Notes: generated by a model from the sequence alone, not told the origin. A stretch of 64,000 nucleotides of DNA from Flaccisagitta enflata (GCA_965153355.1 OZ231126.1:84196001-84260000), one strand, 5' to 3'; positions 10,673 through 22,544 are shown, numbered from the stretch's first letter. Program-made: numbers and translations.

Positions 10673-10734
<62 letters not shown>
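10673..10734. repeat. (CT)n microsatellite
   Basis: About 62 bases of CT. On the minus strand it begins directly after the probable donor of exon 10739-10949. Confidence 0.95.
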
Positions 10735-10738
<4 letters not shown>

Positions 10739-10744
<6 letters not shown>

Positions 10745-10949
10745 CACGGAGACGATAAGATTGTTGACGTCGTCGTTGTTGTTGTTGTTGACCGCATTTT
10801 CGGCTTCAGTTTCCGATTCTTCGTGCTCCAAATATTTCCGACAAATGAAAGCGGGTGTAATGAATCCCAACGCCACCAACGGAATCGCGTATAACGAAAT
10901 CAAGAAATAGTATCCAGAGACAAAAGCTGTAACCGCGTAGAGGACGCGT
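10739..10949 (-). CDS. membrane-hairpin exon of an unrecognised gene (exon c)
   Basis: Acceptor CATTTCCCAG and donor GAG|GTTGGA (or TCC|GTGAAA, nine bases shorter, same phase). In frame it encodes RVLYAVTAFVSGYYFLISLY, AIPLVALGFITPAFICRKYL and then an acidic Asn-rich segment (EHEESETEAEN, NNNNNDD). The ~38 hydrophobic residues are one long or two short membrane segments, followed by a basic stop (CRKY). It joins in frame to 11651-11891. Confidence 0.6.
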
Positions 10950-11090
10950 CTGGGAAATGGAAATTTGCTGGTCCATCATCTTGTGCCAACATTTGTCCCT
11001 CTTTGTTTTTCATTCTTTTTCTCACCGTTTGTTTCATTGTTTCTTATTCATTTCTTTATTTCGTTTGTTTCGTATGTTTCGTTTCGATTT

Positions 11091-11091
11091 T

Positions 11092-11147
<56 letters not shown>

Positions 11148-11270
11148 TTCTTTCTTTTCTTTCTTTTCTTTCTTTTCTGTATTTTCTGTATTATCTGCAT
11201 TTTTTGTTTTCTTTTCATTTTCTTTTTATGGTTCGGTTGTTTCGTTTCGATTTTTTTTTCTTTCTTTCGT

Positions 11271-11362
<92 letters not shown>

Positions 11363-11390
11363 GCTTTCTTTCCTTTCTTTTTATTTTCTG
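11091..11390. repeat. (CTTT)n microsatellite in two blocks
   Basis: Long TTTC/CTTT arrays (about 11091-11150 and 11260-11375) with degenerate T-rich sequence between. They produce long Phe/Leu/Ser frames that are not genes. Confidence 0.9.
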
Positions 11391-11397
11391 TATTTTT

Positions 11398-11550
11398 AGT
11401 CGCGGGCACGCGACTCTACATCTTGCCGTGTCAGTCGGTTGGTCCGTCGGTCCGTCCGTCCGATTTCTGAATTCCGAGCGGTTTTTGCACTACTGCTCCT
11501 GCCCAACGGTCCGCGACTGGATTGCCGTGTATCCGGCCTTGTTTCGTTTG
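11398..11550 (+). mobile_element. family Y element, copy 2
   Basis: Hairpin start AGTCGCGGGCACGCGACT, internal GGTCCGTCGGTCCGTCCGTC, the conserved CTGCCCAACGGTCCGCGACT and the 3' hairpin CCGTGTATCCGGCCTTGTTT. It is a full-length example of the family. Confidence 0.8.
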
Positions 11551-11650
11551 TTGGCTCTCCTGCTTTTTTTTTTTTTTTTTGCTTTCCTTCTTTTTAACTT
11601 AACATTTACATTTTTTCCGACTCCTCAATCGACAAATCGCGCTTTCCTAC

Positions 11651-11891
11651 CTCACATTGCCACACAATCTCACAAACCTGCCGTGAGGGATATTTTTCCA
11701 ATTTTCGGGGAATTGTTGAAAATCTTCCCTGACTACGTTGACGGCTTTTTCTGTCCAGGGCGAGATCAGACGAATCACGTAAACTTCCAAGAAATCCTTG
11801 AATTCCGATGGAAATCCAAAATGGCGGAGGGAAGGCGGAGTCCACGTGGCAGACGGAAGAGATACCGAACCCGCGCGATGAGTGCTGCCGT
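11651..11891 (-). CDS. internal exon of an unrecognised gene (exon b)
   Basis: Acceptor CGTTCGATCCAG and donor GAG|GTAGGA. It encodes GSTHRAGSVSLPSATWTPPS, then HFGFPSEFKDFLEVYVIRL, ISPWTEKAVNVVREDFQQF and NIPHGRFVRLCGNV. Tryptophans, charged residues and a single open frame with consistent phases at both ends (one base from 12153-12421, two bases to 10739-10949) support it. It places an amphipathic, possibly globular segment directly before the membrane hairpin. No family was recognised. Confidence 0.6.
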
Positions 11892-12152
11892 CTGGATCGA
11901 ACGGAACAAGTCACAATATGAAACATATGTGTTGTCATTTTTGTGCATAGGTTTCGATATCGGCACCACTGTCGTTAATTGTTGTTCAAATGAATTTTTT
12001 TTTCATGAAGACGATAATGGTCGGCGAGGAATTCTTGCCACCAATTGAGAATGAAGCTTATGACATCAACATTATACATGTGTTCTCGGCACTGTGTAAA
12101 CTCCTTTTTTTCAAATGGGCAAGAACAATTTCCGACCAAAACGCGACCGCAC

Positions 12153-12421
12153 CTTGAAACTCCGCATCACGGGCATCTCTGAATGCAGCCATGTCAACGA
12201 GTCCGTTCAGATTGCCGTCACTTCTGCCGGGCGAAGTTCCTCTCGTCAACAGCGACCTCATCGTAGACGGTGGCGACCTTCCTCCAGCTAACGGCGACCT
12301 CGTCGGTGAACCATCTCGTCGATCGAAGGCGCCTGAGAAACGCGCTTCTGACGGAGGAGCCGACATCGTGGAGAGGGCGCTGATGGCAGGACGCTGACTG
12401 CGAGCCCGAACGCGAGGACCA
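12153..12421 (-). CDS. Ser/Pro/Arg-rich exon of an unrecognised gene (exon a)
   Basis: Strong acceptor TTTTCCTCCTCATCCCACCAG and donor CAAG|GTGCGG. It encodes 89 residues rich in Ser, Pro and Arg (RARSQRPAISALSTMSAPPS, SPTRSPLAGGRSPPSTMRSL, NGLVDMAAFRDARDAEFQ), likely a disordered cytosolic linker. It needs two bases from the exon before it, which 24806-24930 supplies. Reading past the donor also stays open for 33 codons, so an alternative end is possible. Confidence 0.58.
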
Positions 12422-12552
12422 CTGGTGGGATGAGGAGGAAAACATGAGAGGATCAGCAAGCAAAAGAGCAACGACAACGGCCCAACACAAGAAGAAAAAA
12501 GAAATAGAAAAAGAAGAAAAAATGATGAAAGAAAATAAGAAATGGACGTAAT

Positions 12553-12738
12553 GAAAAGAAACTCATGGCTACCTAAGTCGCCTGCGGGTGGGCAGGGGCC
12601 ATATTTGAGGTCACTAGACCATTTAGGCAGGAGCAGTGAAGTCCAAAAATAAAAATCATAAAAAAAGTAAAATGTGACCGACCGACAGAAAGACAGACCG
12701 ACCGACAGAGCGGGGTGTGGAGTTGCGTGCACGCGACT
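12553..12738 (-). mobile_element. family Y element, copy 3
   Basis: Minus-strand copy. The outer hairpin AGTTGCGTGCACGCGACT is at 12721-12738, with GACCGACCGACAGA internal repeats and GCGGGTGGGCAGGGGC. The end distal to the hairpin is eroded. Confidence 0.75.
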
Positions 12739-12839
12739 AAAAAGACCCAATCAAAAGAACAATAGAGCGAGGAAAACGAAGGGAAAAAATCTAAAAAGAG
12801 TTTGGGTCCGCGACTAGGGTGACCCCCAGTGGGGTCTAA

Positions 12840-13024
12840 CAGTTTGTCAAACGTCATTGTCAAACTAAACGGCGTTTTCAAACAGCGTTGTCAAATGGCG
12901 TTGTCAAAAGGCAATGTCAAACAGCGTCGTGAAATGGCGATGTCAATCAGCGTTGTCAAACGGTGTTTTCAAATGGTATGGTCAAACGGCATTGTCAAAT
13001 GGCATTGTCAAATGACATTATCAA
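12840..13024. repeat. 13-bp minisatellite, about 14 copies
   Basis: The unit is approximately GCGTTGTCAAATG, tandem with substitutions, no indels in the core. Confidence 0.85.
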
Positions 13025-13168
13025 GTTTCAACCAAATCAGTTGAAAAATGCCAAAGTTTTGCCAATTTTTCACTTTTAGATGGTAGGCTGGTTAGGTGGT
13101 AGGCCAGTTTGGCTGTTTAGCATGCTAAAATCTCTATGAATCACAAACATATGTTGAGTCTTTCCATT
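13025..13168. repeat. ~150-160 bp satellite unit, interrupted by a transposon
   Basis: Carries AAGTTTCAACCAAATCAGTT, GGTAGGCTGGTTAGGTGGTA and TTAGCATGCTAAAATCTCTA, the same markers as units at 14653-15201 and 17149-17384. The array is split by the element at 13169-14652. Confidence 0.75.
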
Positions 13169-14652
13169 TGACTAGTGTCACACAAAGCCGACCGTGGACA
13201 GGATGAAATTCATCAATTTTACATGTTTGAAAATTGAACAAATCCATATGTCATCATGTAGCTTACCTATTCTTACATATTAATCCATACTTAGATTTTC
13301 TTAAGTAAGCTCATTTTTCATGCAAATTAGGCTTAAATAGATAATTTTGGCAATTTTATTATTAAAAAATTTAGCTAGATACAATTAAGAAATCAATATG
13401 ACATTAAAATTCTTATTTATTACGTTCAAGCAAACATGTGTGATCATGTTTCTGAAATTTTTTTGAATTTTTTTAGTTTTTAAAAAAAATCTCTATAAGT
13501 ACCATTTCTGGCTGGGTAGGCTGTTGGAAGAAAAAAAAATCCTAAAGCTCTTTTTTATGCCAGTGACGAGAAATCCTTTAAGGAAGCTTCATGCAAAATT
13601 TCAACCAGATCGGTCCATTATTTTAGAAGTTATGCCATTTTTTCATTTTTTCATCTGGTAGGCTGGTTGGTCTGGTTGGACTCCTCGACATTCTTTAGGT
13701 CGCATCAGAATTTAGGCAAAGGACTCTCTAGATCCAGATACCAACCATGCAAAATTTCATCGGGCTAACTCAAATAGTTCTTGCGATATGCGAATTTGAA
13801 TTTTGAGAAATTTTACCAAATTAAAACTTAAAAGCATCGCACATTTGTGTGAGAAGCGCTGTGTGGAAACAAAGAATTAACTACGAGACTTGGTCGGCGA
13901 GCGTTACAATTCAATTCTTATCTTTGTAGTGATCAACTTTGGAATTTCACTGTGAACAAACAATTTGGAGATAAAAGTTGAAATTATAGGTGCAAGTACA
14001 GAATTTGACCCTCTTTCCCATCATGTTGATGAATTTTCCGTCACTCATGTTACTATGGCGTGGCATAGTATGAATCATAGTGTGACACAAATGTGACAGC
14101 TACAACAAGGAGCACCTCTGAATTGTAACGCTCTAGGAAAATGTTTATTTCTCTTGAATGAAATGGAAAAAATCCTTGAAAATCGGAGGAAAGGTCCTTC
14201 AACTAGTCCTTAATGCAATGGAAAAAGAAAAAATGCTTAATGATTGAATAAAGATAGGCTTACAAAAAAAAGTGTCCACCTAACTCCTTTTTAGTAAAGA
14301 ATGACAGAAAAATAAAGGGGAAGAGTACCATAATTCAAATTCATTTTTTGTCATCTTACAGTTGAAATATTGAATTCAAACTTTCTACACATATCAATGG
14401 ATTGATAGTGATTGCTTACAAGCTATTGGATGACCCTCATTGACATTTTTTGATTGGTTAAGCTTGCATTTTGTTTGCAGGGACAAAATCGGGACAGGCC
14501 AAAATAGACCCTTCTACCCCTGTTTTGGACACCATAGGGGCAGTCGGTGTGGCAAAAATTGGTTTGGTTTGGTACACCAGATAGTTAGGTATGTCACCCA
14601 ACCTTTGTGACCTTATGCAATTCAGCAGAAGAAGCGATGACACTTCTACAAT
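13169..14652. mobile_element. 1.48 kb dispersed element, copy 1
   Basis: It starts TGACTAGTGTCACACAAAGC and ends GCGATGACACTTCTACAAT. The whole stretch recurs in inverted orientation at 31852-33334 with moderate divergence. AGTGTCA occurs at both ends in inverted orientation, a possible short terminal repeat. It interrupts a satellite array, which defines the boundaries. No protein frame was recognised, so it is non-autonomous or decayed. Confidence 0.65.
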
Positions 14653-15201
14653 GGTAGGCTGGTTAGGTGGTAGGCCAGTTTGGCCGTTTAGCATGCTAAA
14701 ATCTCTATGAATCACAAACATATGCTGAGTTTTTCCATTTAGAGATTCCATACCAAGTTTCAACCAAATTGGTTGAAAAATGCTGAAGTTATGCACATTT
14801 TCCACTTTCAAGCCAGTAGGCTGGGTGGCTGGTAGGCTGGTTAGCATGCTGAAATCTCCATTAATTGCAAACATATATTGAGTGCTTCCATTTAGAGACT
14901 TAATACCAAGTTTCAACCAAATTGATTAAAAAATCTAAAAGTTATGCAAGTTTTTCACTTTCAGGCTGGTAGGCTGGTTGGGTGTTAGACCGGTTTGGTC
15001 GGTTAGCATGCTAAAATCTGTATAAATCAAATTCATATGTTGAGTCTTTCCATTTAGAGACTTCATACCAAGTTTCAACCAAATCGGTTGAAATATGCCA
15101 AAGTCTTAGGCTGGTAGGCTAGTTGGGTGGTAGGCAGGTTTTGCCGATTAGCATGCTAAAATCTTAACAAATCAAATAAAATACATAGATTGAGTCTTTC
15201 C
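14653..15201. repeat. ~150-180 bp satellite, three to four tandem units
   Basis: Tandem units marked by GGTAGGCTGGTTGGGTG, GTTAGCATGCTAAAATCT, TTGAGTCTTTCCATTTAGAG and CAAGTTTCAACCAAAT. The last eight bases (GTCTTTCC) are duplicated after the inserted element at 15202-17148. Confidence 0.8.
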
Positions 15202-17148
15202 CTGGTATATCGTCCCTGATTTTGGCCATGGTAATTAACAGTACTTTAACGCCGTTAATTAACACTATAAAGGTACCATAAAATTAACTAAGAAAAATGT
15301 TTTTTTTTATTTTTGAGAAATTCAATGAAAATCAGTGCTAAAAGCTGTTGTTAATTATCAGGTACCTATATGCTGTTAATTAACATGCTATTTTTGATGT
15401 TAATTAACACCCCATTTTAACACAAAAAAAATATAGATTAATAACAAATTGTTAAGAATATACAATTTTTTTGTGTTAATTAACAGGTGAAATGTGGTGT
15501 TAATTAACATCAAAAACAGTATGTAAATTAACACACAAAAAATATAGATTATTAACAATTTGATCAGGTACCTATATGCTGTTAATCAATATGCTGTTTT
15601 TGATGTTAATTAACACTACATTCCACCCGTTAATTAACACAAAAAAACCTAGATTATAAACAAATTAATAAAGACATACAATTTTTTATTATTAATTAAC
15701 GGGTGAAATGTGGTGTTAAATAACATCAAAAATAGCCTGTTAATTAACACAAAAAAAATATAGATTATAAACAAATTGATTCGGTACATATATGCTGTTA
15801 ATTAACATGCTGTTTTTGATGTTAATTAACACCAAATTTCATGCGTTAATTACACCAAAAAAATATTGATGATTAACAAATTGTTAAAGATATACAATTT
15901 TTTTGTATTAATTAACGGGTGAAATCTGGTGTTAATTAACAGCATAGAGGTACCTTATCAATTTGTTGATAATCTATAATTTTTCTGTGTTAATTAACAC
16001 ACTGTTTTTGATGTTAATTAACACCACATTTCATGCGTTAATCAACACAAAAAGAATATGGATTAAAAACAAATTATTGAAAATATACAATGTTTTAGGG
16101 TTAATTTAAGAGTGAAATATGGTATTAATTATCATCAAAAACAGTGTGTTAATTAACACAGAAAAAATATAGATTATTAACAAATTGATCAGGTAACTCT
16201 ATGCTGTTAATTAACACCACATTTCACCCATTAATTAATACAAAAAAAATGTATATTTTTAACAATTTGTTAATCATCAATATTTTTTGGTGTTAATTAA
16301 AGAATGAAATTTGGTGTTAATTAACATCAAAAACAGCATGTTGATTAACAGCATATAGGTACCTGATCAATTTGTTAATAATCCATATTTTTTTTGTGTT
16401 AATTAACAGGCTGTTTTTGATGTTAATTAATACCACATTTCACCCGTTAATTAACACCAAAAAATTGTATGTCTTTTTTGATTTGTTAATAATCTGTTTT
16501 TTTTTTTGTGTTAATAAACAAATGAAATGTGGTGTTAATCACCATCAAAAACAGCATGTTAATTAACAGCATAGAGGTACCTGATTAATTCTTTGATAAT
16601 CTATATTTTTTTGTGTTAATTAACGCATGAAATCTGGTGTTAATTAATATAAAAAACAGCATGTTGATTAACAGCATATAGGTACCTGATCAGATTGTTA
16701 ATAATCTATATTTTTTTGAGTTAATTAACACACTGTTTTTGATGTTAATTAACACCACATTTCACCCGTTAATTAACACAAAAAAATTGTATATTCTTAA
16801 CAATTTGTTAATAATCTATATTTTTTTTGTGTTAATTAACGCATAAAATGGGGTGTTAATTAACATCAAAAATAGCATGTTAATTATCAGCATATAGGTA
16901 CCTGATAATTAACAACATTTTTTAACACTTATTTTTATTGAATTTCTAAAAAAAAATTTTTTTTTTTCTTAGTTAATTTCATGGTACCTATATACCGTTA
17001 ATTAACAACTGTTTTTTAAGTGTTAATTAACAGCATAAAAACTACCGTTAATTAATGGTACTTTTTTGCCTTTTATTAACAATTTTGTTAATTAGAGGCG
17101 TTAATGTGCCTTTAATTAACGCAGGGTAAATCGCTCACGATATATCTC
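15202..17148. mobile_element. 1.95 kb element built of TTAATTAA palindromes, 8-bp target duplication
   Basis: The element interrupts the satellite exactly between two copies of GTCTTTCC (15194-15201 and 17149-17156). Its ends are similar in inverted orientation (CTGGTATATCGT and, on the other strand, GAGATATATCGT). The interior is an imperfect array of GTTAATTAAC motifs spaced ~30-40 bases apart, with GGTACCT and CATCAAAAA modules alternating in orientation. No reading frame is present. The 8-bp duplication suggests hAT-type mobilisation. Confidence 0.75.
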
Positions 17149-17384
17149 GTCTTTCCATTTAGAGACTACATACCAAGTTTCAACCAAATTGGTTGAAAAA
17201 TGCCGAAGTTATGCATGTTTTTCACTCTTAGGCTGGTTGGTTGGTTGGGAGGTAGGCCGGTTTGGCCGGTTAGCATGCTAAAATCTTTACCAATCAAATA
17301 CATATGTTGAGTCCTTCCATTTAGAGACTACATACCAAGTTTCAACCAAATTGATTGAAAAATGCCAAAGTTATGCACGTTTTT
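17149..17384. repeat. satellite units after the inserted element
   Basis: It continues the ~160 bp satellite (TTTCCATTTAGAGACTACAT, GCATGCTAAAATCTTTACC) directly after the 8-bp duplication and ends where a family Y element begins. Confidence 0.75.
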
Positions 17385-17490
17385 AGTTGCGGACACACAA
17401 CTCTATAAGAGGCTTTGTCCGTCTGTCTGTCGGTTGGTCCGTCAGTCTGTAGACACGAGTCAAAAAGTGCAAAAATAAGCGTTTTAGATG
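17385..17490 (+). mobile_element. family Y element, copy 4 (truncated)
   Basis: Hairpin start AGTTGCGGACACACAACT, CTATAAGAGGCTTTGTCCG and GGTTGGTCCGTCAGTC. The 3' half is lost into the MITE that follows. Confidence 0.65.
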
Positions 17491-17521
17491 GATTTTGTCA
17501 ATGTGTGGGGGGCATGGGGTA

Positions 17522-18043
17522 TTTGGGTGTGTCCATATGCAAAAGTAATTTAGATCAGATTATCGATATCAGGGAGTGTAAACAAAAGAATTCTAAGATT
17601 TTTAGCGTTTTTATTTTTTTAAATTTCATTCATCTTCCGTTTTTTTAGCGCAATTCAAGATTGTTAAAAACATATATACTTCCAGCATCTGCACCCAGTT
17701 TTGGTGAAAATAAGACCCATAACTTCCACAGAAAAGATTTGTTATTGTCTTATTTACAACTTTGGTGAAAAATGAACAACCTTTACCTTGTTGCAACTAG
17801 AATCGACACTAAGATATTCATGCATTTACATTTTATTAAAAACACGAGCAATGAATCTGATACAAAATCATCAACACAGCAATATACAAATTAGCGGCTA
17901 AAAATGGGTTTTGAAAAAAATGGAAGATGAATGAAATGAAATTTGATAAAATAAAAACGCTAAAGGTTTTGGAATTTAATTCTTTATGCTATCTGATGTT
18001 GATGGTCTCATTAAAAAACCTTTTACATATTGACACACCCGAA
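17522..18043. mobile_element. hAT-like MITE related to family H
   Basis: The ends are TTTGGGTGTGTCCATATG and, inverted, CATATTGACACACCCGAA. The inner pair around TTCATCTTCCGTTTTT is also inverted. The flanking bases TGGGGTA and TGGGAAA could be a decayed target duplication. A partial relative lies at about 52865-52998. Confidence 0.5.
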
Positions 18044-18369
18044 TGGGAAATAGATGAGGGTTGGATGCCCGTGCCCACTAGAGCCTTGCGTCAGAGCATT
18101 TTTGTCACAATTTCGACGCAATTTTGACGCGCCTCCTAATTGCCACGCGAATTCCTTTACCAGTTGGCGCTGAAACCGCGGTTTCTGGTTACCCTTTTTT
18201 TGGTTTTTTTTTATGTAACATGTCACATATGAAGTTGCGTGAACGGCACTGCAGTTAGTTTCTATGAGTATTGATCCTACTGCGTTATTGTTACTGTCAA
18301 ACATGTTTTGTCATTATGAAAATCATACTTTCTCTTTAGAATAACTAGATATAAACGCAAATTAGACAG

Positions 18370-18370
<1 letters not shown>
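18044..18370. other. no gene seen
   Basis: About 330 bases of mixed sequence with TTTTGACGCG and CAATTTTGACGCAATT motifs but no supported exon. Confidence 0.5.
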
Positions 18371-18372
<2 letters not shown>

Positions 18373-18442
<70 letters not shown>

Positions 18443-18560
18443 GGGAGACGAGGTTATTCATTAATTGACAGAGACACGCTTAACACAGTCAGTTTATGGC
18501 TCACATGACTACCATCAGGTGACTGTGGACCATGAAAATCAAGAATGTATTGTTGAAATC

Positions 18561-18622
<62 letters not shown>
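18373..18622. repeat. two (GA)n tracts around a short duplicated segment
   Basis: (GA)n at about 18373-18438 and 18562-18622. The sequence ATGTATTGTTGAA near the second tract recurs about 120 bases downstream, at about 18668. Confidence 0.85.
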
Positions 18623-18955
18623 TGACTGACTGATAACACCAGTCCATATGTTTTATGATGATCGAAATGTATTGTTGAAGTTGCGGGCCATGAAAGAGAG
18701 ATAAATGGACTAACTAACCCTAGAACCTAGAACCAAGGAATCTGAGATGATGTCATGGTTAGCGCATAACGCATGTCATTTATTTATTTAAGTCACTTTT
18801 TTTCTCTTACTTTTACATTGTTATTGACTTAACTTGTTTGTGTATACACATATACATAGATTTTTTGAGGTGCAGAGAGTTGTTTATACTGCTGTCTATA
18901 TCGTCCTTTCTTTTTGCCTGTACAATAGATTTCTTTCATTCACTAGTATTTGGCG

Positions 18956-18958
<3 letters not shown>

Positions 18959-19029
<71 letters not shown>

Positions 19030-19033
19030 AAAA
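18959..19033. repeat. (GA)n microsatellite
   Basis: About 65 bases of GA followed by an A run. Confidence 0.95.
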
Positions 19034-19504
19034 ACTGAATGGCAGGTTGGCAAGTGGGTTGGTAGAGGCGGGCAAATAACCGATTGCTGTCGGTTTTAAA
19101 GATGCAAAACCTGTCATCGATTAGTAAGACAAAATTGTCATCCGATTGTACTTTTTGATTAACTCTTGTGTCTCTACTGCCCACCCGTCCGCAACAATAT
19201 TGTGACCCCGCGTCACGTGTTCACTTTTAGGCTGGTAGGCCAGTTGGGCCGGTTGGGATGGTCTGGTCTTTACATGCGCATAGGATGTAAAGCGGCTTAC
19301 CCTAGTTCAACTTCCCTCCAAATATGAAGCAAATCAGTGAAGGCGTTCAAAAGTTAGCCAATTTTTAAAAGTGTGGAAGACAACGATGACAACGACAACG
19401 ACGACACCCACCCGCCTCGAATTATAGTCCACGTCGGAATGGTACAAAAAGAACAAGAAGAAGAGCAAGACCAAAATAGATGTGATACTTTTCGCGTTAT
19501 GGAA

Positions 19505-20105
19505 CAGTACGATAGGAGCAAAGTCGACCTAGACTGGAGGATAGATTTTAGGTATCCTAATTTCATTTGATGTATAAAGAAATTGAGATTTATGTTAATC
19601 AAAGATTGCTCTATCGTTTGAATACATTGGCTTCTTTCGTTTTTCAATTAGGGACTTGACTTCATCAGGACTTCATTTTTCAATGTTCTAACCTAGCTCA
19701 TCAGATTTGGCAGAAAATTTTATATAATTAAGAAGAAAGAAAATCAGCTCAATCGAATTATGTTTACAGGTTTTATGCCTGTTTTAAGCTTTGCCCAGAT
19801 ATTAATTAATATAATTGTTCTTTTGGAAAAATAGCTGCAATACCTATAAAAATACTTCAATTGAGCAGATTTTTTTTCAAATTTATATATGATAGTTAAC
19901 CCGATCTGATGCGCTAAGTTAAAACATTGAAAAATGAAGTCCTGATAAAGTCAAGTCACAAGTTGAAGATTGAGAAAAGCTAACATATTCAAGCAATAAA
20001 GCAACTTTTAATTAGCATAAATCTTAATTTTTCTAGAAATCAAATGAAATCAAACCACCTAAAATCTATCTTCCAGCCTAGGTCGTCTTTGCTCCCATCG
20101 CACTG
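19505..20105. mobile_element. 601-bp foldback MITE (mariner-like ends)
   Basis: The arms are inverted repeats over roughly 150 bases from each end, starting CAGTACGATAGGAGCAAAG and, inverted, CAGTGCGATGGGAGCAAAG. Inner inverted pairs include ACTTCATTTTTCAATGTT. TA follows the right end. The flanks share a ~55 bp direct repeat (AGAAGAGCAAGACCAAAATA), so insertion was coupled to a local duplication or into a tandem repeat. Confidence 0.6.
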
Positions 20106-20299
20106 TAGAAAAAGAACAAAAAGAAGAAGAGCAAGACCAAAATAGGTCTAATGCTTTTCGCATTGTGAATTTTACCGAAGATGCGACGAACATGGTCTCC
20201 ATTTAAGATTTCCAGATTTATTCATCTCTTAAAAATTTAGCAATAAAGGCGGCTAATCGCCCACCGGAAAAAAATCGTAAATGGGAGTTTATTTTTTTG

Positions 20300-20372
20300 G
20301 TTGCGGACACGCAACTCAATAAGAGGTTTTGTCCGTTTGTCTGTCCGTCCGACGGTCCGTTGGTCCGTTGTT
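20300..20372 (+). mobile_element. family Y fragment, copy 5
   Basis: GTTGCGGACACGCAACTC and repeated GTCCGTCC motifs, cut off by the 3.6 kb element that follows. Confidence 0.6.
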
Positions 20373-21514
20373 TCTCACCCTGTCCCCGATAGCCCTATAA
20401 AGGCAGGCATCAATGACCCCGCATCAGACCATGTTCCCAGTGTTTTATGATGTATTGGGACTTAGAATAACATCGCGGCAAATTTTTTCTCATGCGGAGA
20501 TTTGTTTGATATGACATTTTAGGGGTTGATGATAAATTGGTGGTTGTAGTACAAAAGCTTATCTTTAGGGTCACCTTCTTTCAAAGATATCTTGGCTTCT
20601 AGAACAGCTAGTAAACTTTTTAAAAAAAGGAAATTAATCTACATCAAAAAATCTACAAGATGAGCGCAATCTGGCACTTGTGGCTCAAACCGTTTAGAAA
20701 TGGCGAGCGAAACAGTGAAAACATTCAATTTCAAAATGGGCAAAAATTGAAGATAAACATTTTTTTTTCACTTCATGGCATCGTAATTGTGGCTTAGTAT
20801 CTAACTTGAATTGCTTTCCCATAAATTCTGTTTACGGTACCGTAATTTCTCTAAAAAGCGCCCCGGGCGCTTTTGAAATGGAAATATGACTTTGCTTTTT
20901 AACCCTCCAATAAGCGCCCCTTTTATATCATAGATGAACTGTCATTTAGTCTATCTTTTTCATGAAAGGCTACCAAATGCTAAATTTGACTCAAAATGGA
21001 GATATTAATTGCATATATCTGTCTGAAAATCTTTGAAAATGCCTCATTGAGTTGTATCATTTTATCATTTTACTCAATTTTTTTTGTCCAAGTGACTTCT
21101 GAAAAGTGTGATAATAAAAAGTAAAGAGAGGGGGGCGCTTTTTGGAAGGGGGGCGCTTAATGGAGAAAATACGGAAAGTGTCAGGTGGAAGGTCAGACAA
21201 ACACAACCTCAAACTAGCCCTCTCAAGCCTTAGAAATTATGCTATGTGGAATGATAGGATACTGGCCAAATAATGTTTCTATGTCTTTTTTTTTCTGCCC
21301 CCCTCCCCATTAAAGACCCTAAACCAGTACCACTGACCCCACATCAAGCTTCTAATACCCTACATCAGGCATCTCAGACCCCAAACCTGATTTGTCAAAC
21401 ATAATATCAGGCCTTTTGGACCCCCAAACAAGCCTCAGATAAGCCCTCCTGCCCTCAAATCCGCTTGCTGTGCGTCATGCCTTCAAATCTGCCTTCCATG
21501 ACAGAGCCACCTTA

Positions 21515-22045
21515 ATGGGCAGCAGCACCAAAGGCCTGATATCCTGTAGGACACAGGGGTGTATTTCCAGACATCCATCCATCCATCTGTTGGTTTCTCT
21601 GTCTAGCTGTTTGTCCATCCCTCCCCCCATTGGTCCTTGAGCTTTAAATCAGCCCTCTCAAGCCAGATTTTGGCCCTCTGAGCTCTCAATTAAGCCCTCA
21701 ATACTTCAAATCAACTCTTTAGATCTAGAATTGGCCCTCCAGAGCTCAAATCAGCCCTCCAGACCTCAAATAAGCCCTTCAAGTCTCAAACCTGCCCATT
21801 AGGTTTAAAGCCGGCCCCCTAGACCTTGTATCTGTTCTTCAAGGCCTAAAATCTGCCCTTCAAACTTCAAATCATCCTTCAATAACATCAATCGCTCTTC
21901 TCAGGCCTGATATATTCCCCTCGGGACACCTGGAAATTCACCCTTGTGTCCTACAGGACATTGACCCTTTACAATCACTGCCCCCCTTGATAACTCCAAG
22001 TAGGGCATTGGGTATCGCCAACTATTTGCAATCCTTGGTTGTCTA
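21515..22045. mobile_element. family M element, copy 2
   Basis: Left arm CCTGTAGGACACAGGGGTG, right arm CACCCTTGTGTCCTACAGG inverted to it, family tail AGTAGGGCATTGGGTATCGC. Between the arms is a degenerate ~20 bp repeat based on CTCAAATCAGCCCTCCAGA. Confidence 0.7.
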
Positions 22046-22544
22046 GTTTTGGTTTTCGAAGACTTATGTTTAAAGCTCAGAAGCTACATGAAATCAGCCT
22101 TGTGAGGGCCAAACCAGTTGCCTAAGGGCAGTTTGTGGTCAGCTATTTCCTCTTCCCTGCTATGCATGATTGTGAGCATGAGTTTGACACAGTTTTCTGA
22201 TAGGAATTTCAGGTTTTCTAAAATTTCTCATCAAATTTCCATGTTATGCAATGGTAATACACATTTAGTTCATTTTTCATCAGTTTTCCATGTTATTCAA
22301 TAGAAATTTTGCATTGGTCAGAGCTAAAAAAGCCTCAGGCCTTGAAGGGGGTATAGATGGATGGTTGGACAGAAAATTGGAAAGACAGATGGATGGATGT
22401 CTAACATTCAATCTTCCCTGCGTCCTACAAGCTTTTGAATTTCCATACGTCTTGAAAGGGCGTATTTGGGGTAATTTTCTGTGATATTCAATGGGAATTT
22501 TGCATTTTTTTTTCAATTTTTTGTCAATTTGCCATGTTATTCAA

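Noticed and set aside
10735-10895. Plus-strand frames through 10574-10910 beside the (CT)n tract
   Set aside because: They read the antisense of exon 10739-10949 fused to the microsatellite.
10957-12048. 363-residue plus-strand open frame rich in Phe/Leu/Ser
   Set aside because: Its first half is a translated (CTTT)n microsatellite and a family Y element. The rest is the antisense of the minus-strand exon 11651-11891.
18485-18565. Apparent minus-strand exon FQQYILDFHGPQSPDGSH next to a (CT)n acceptor
   Set aside because: The segment partly recurs ~120 bases away (ATGTATTGTTGAA) and has no phase partner. It is treated as repeat.
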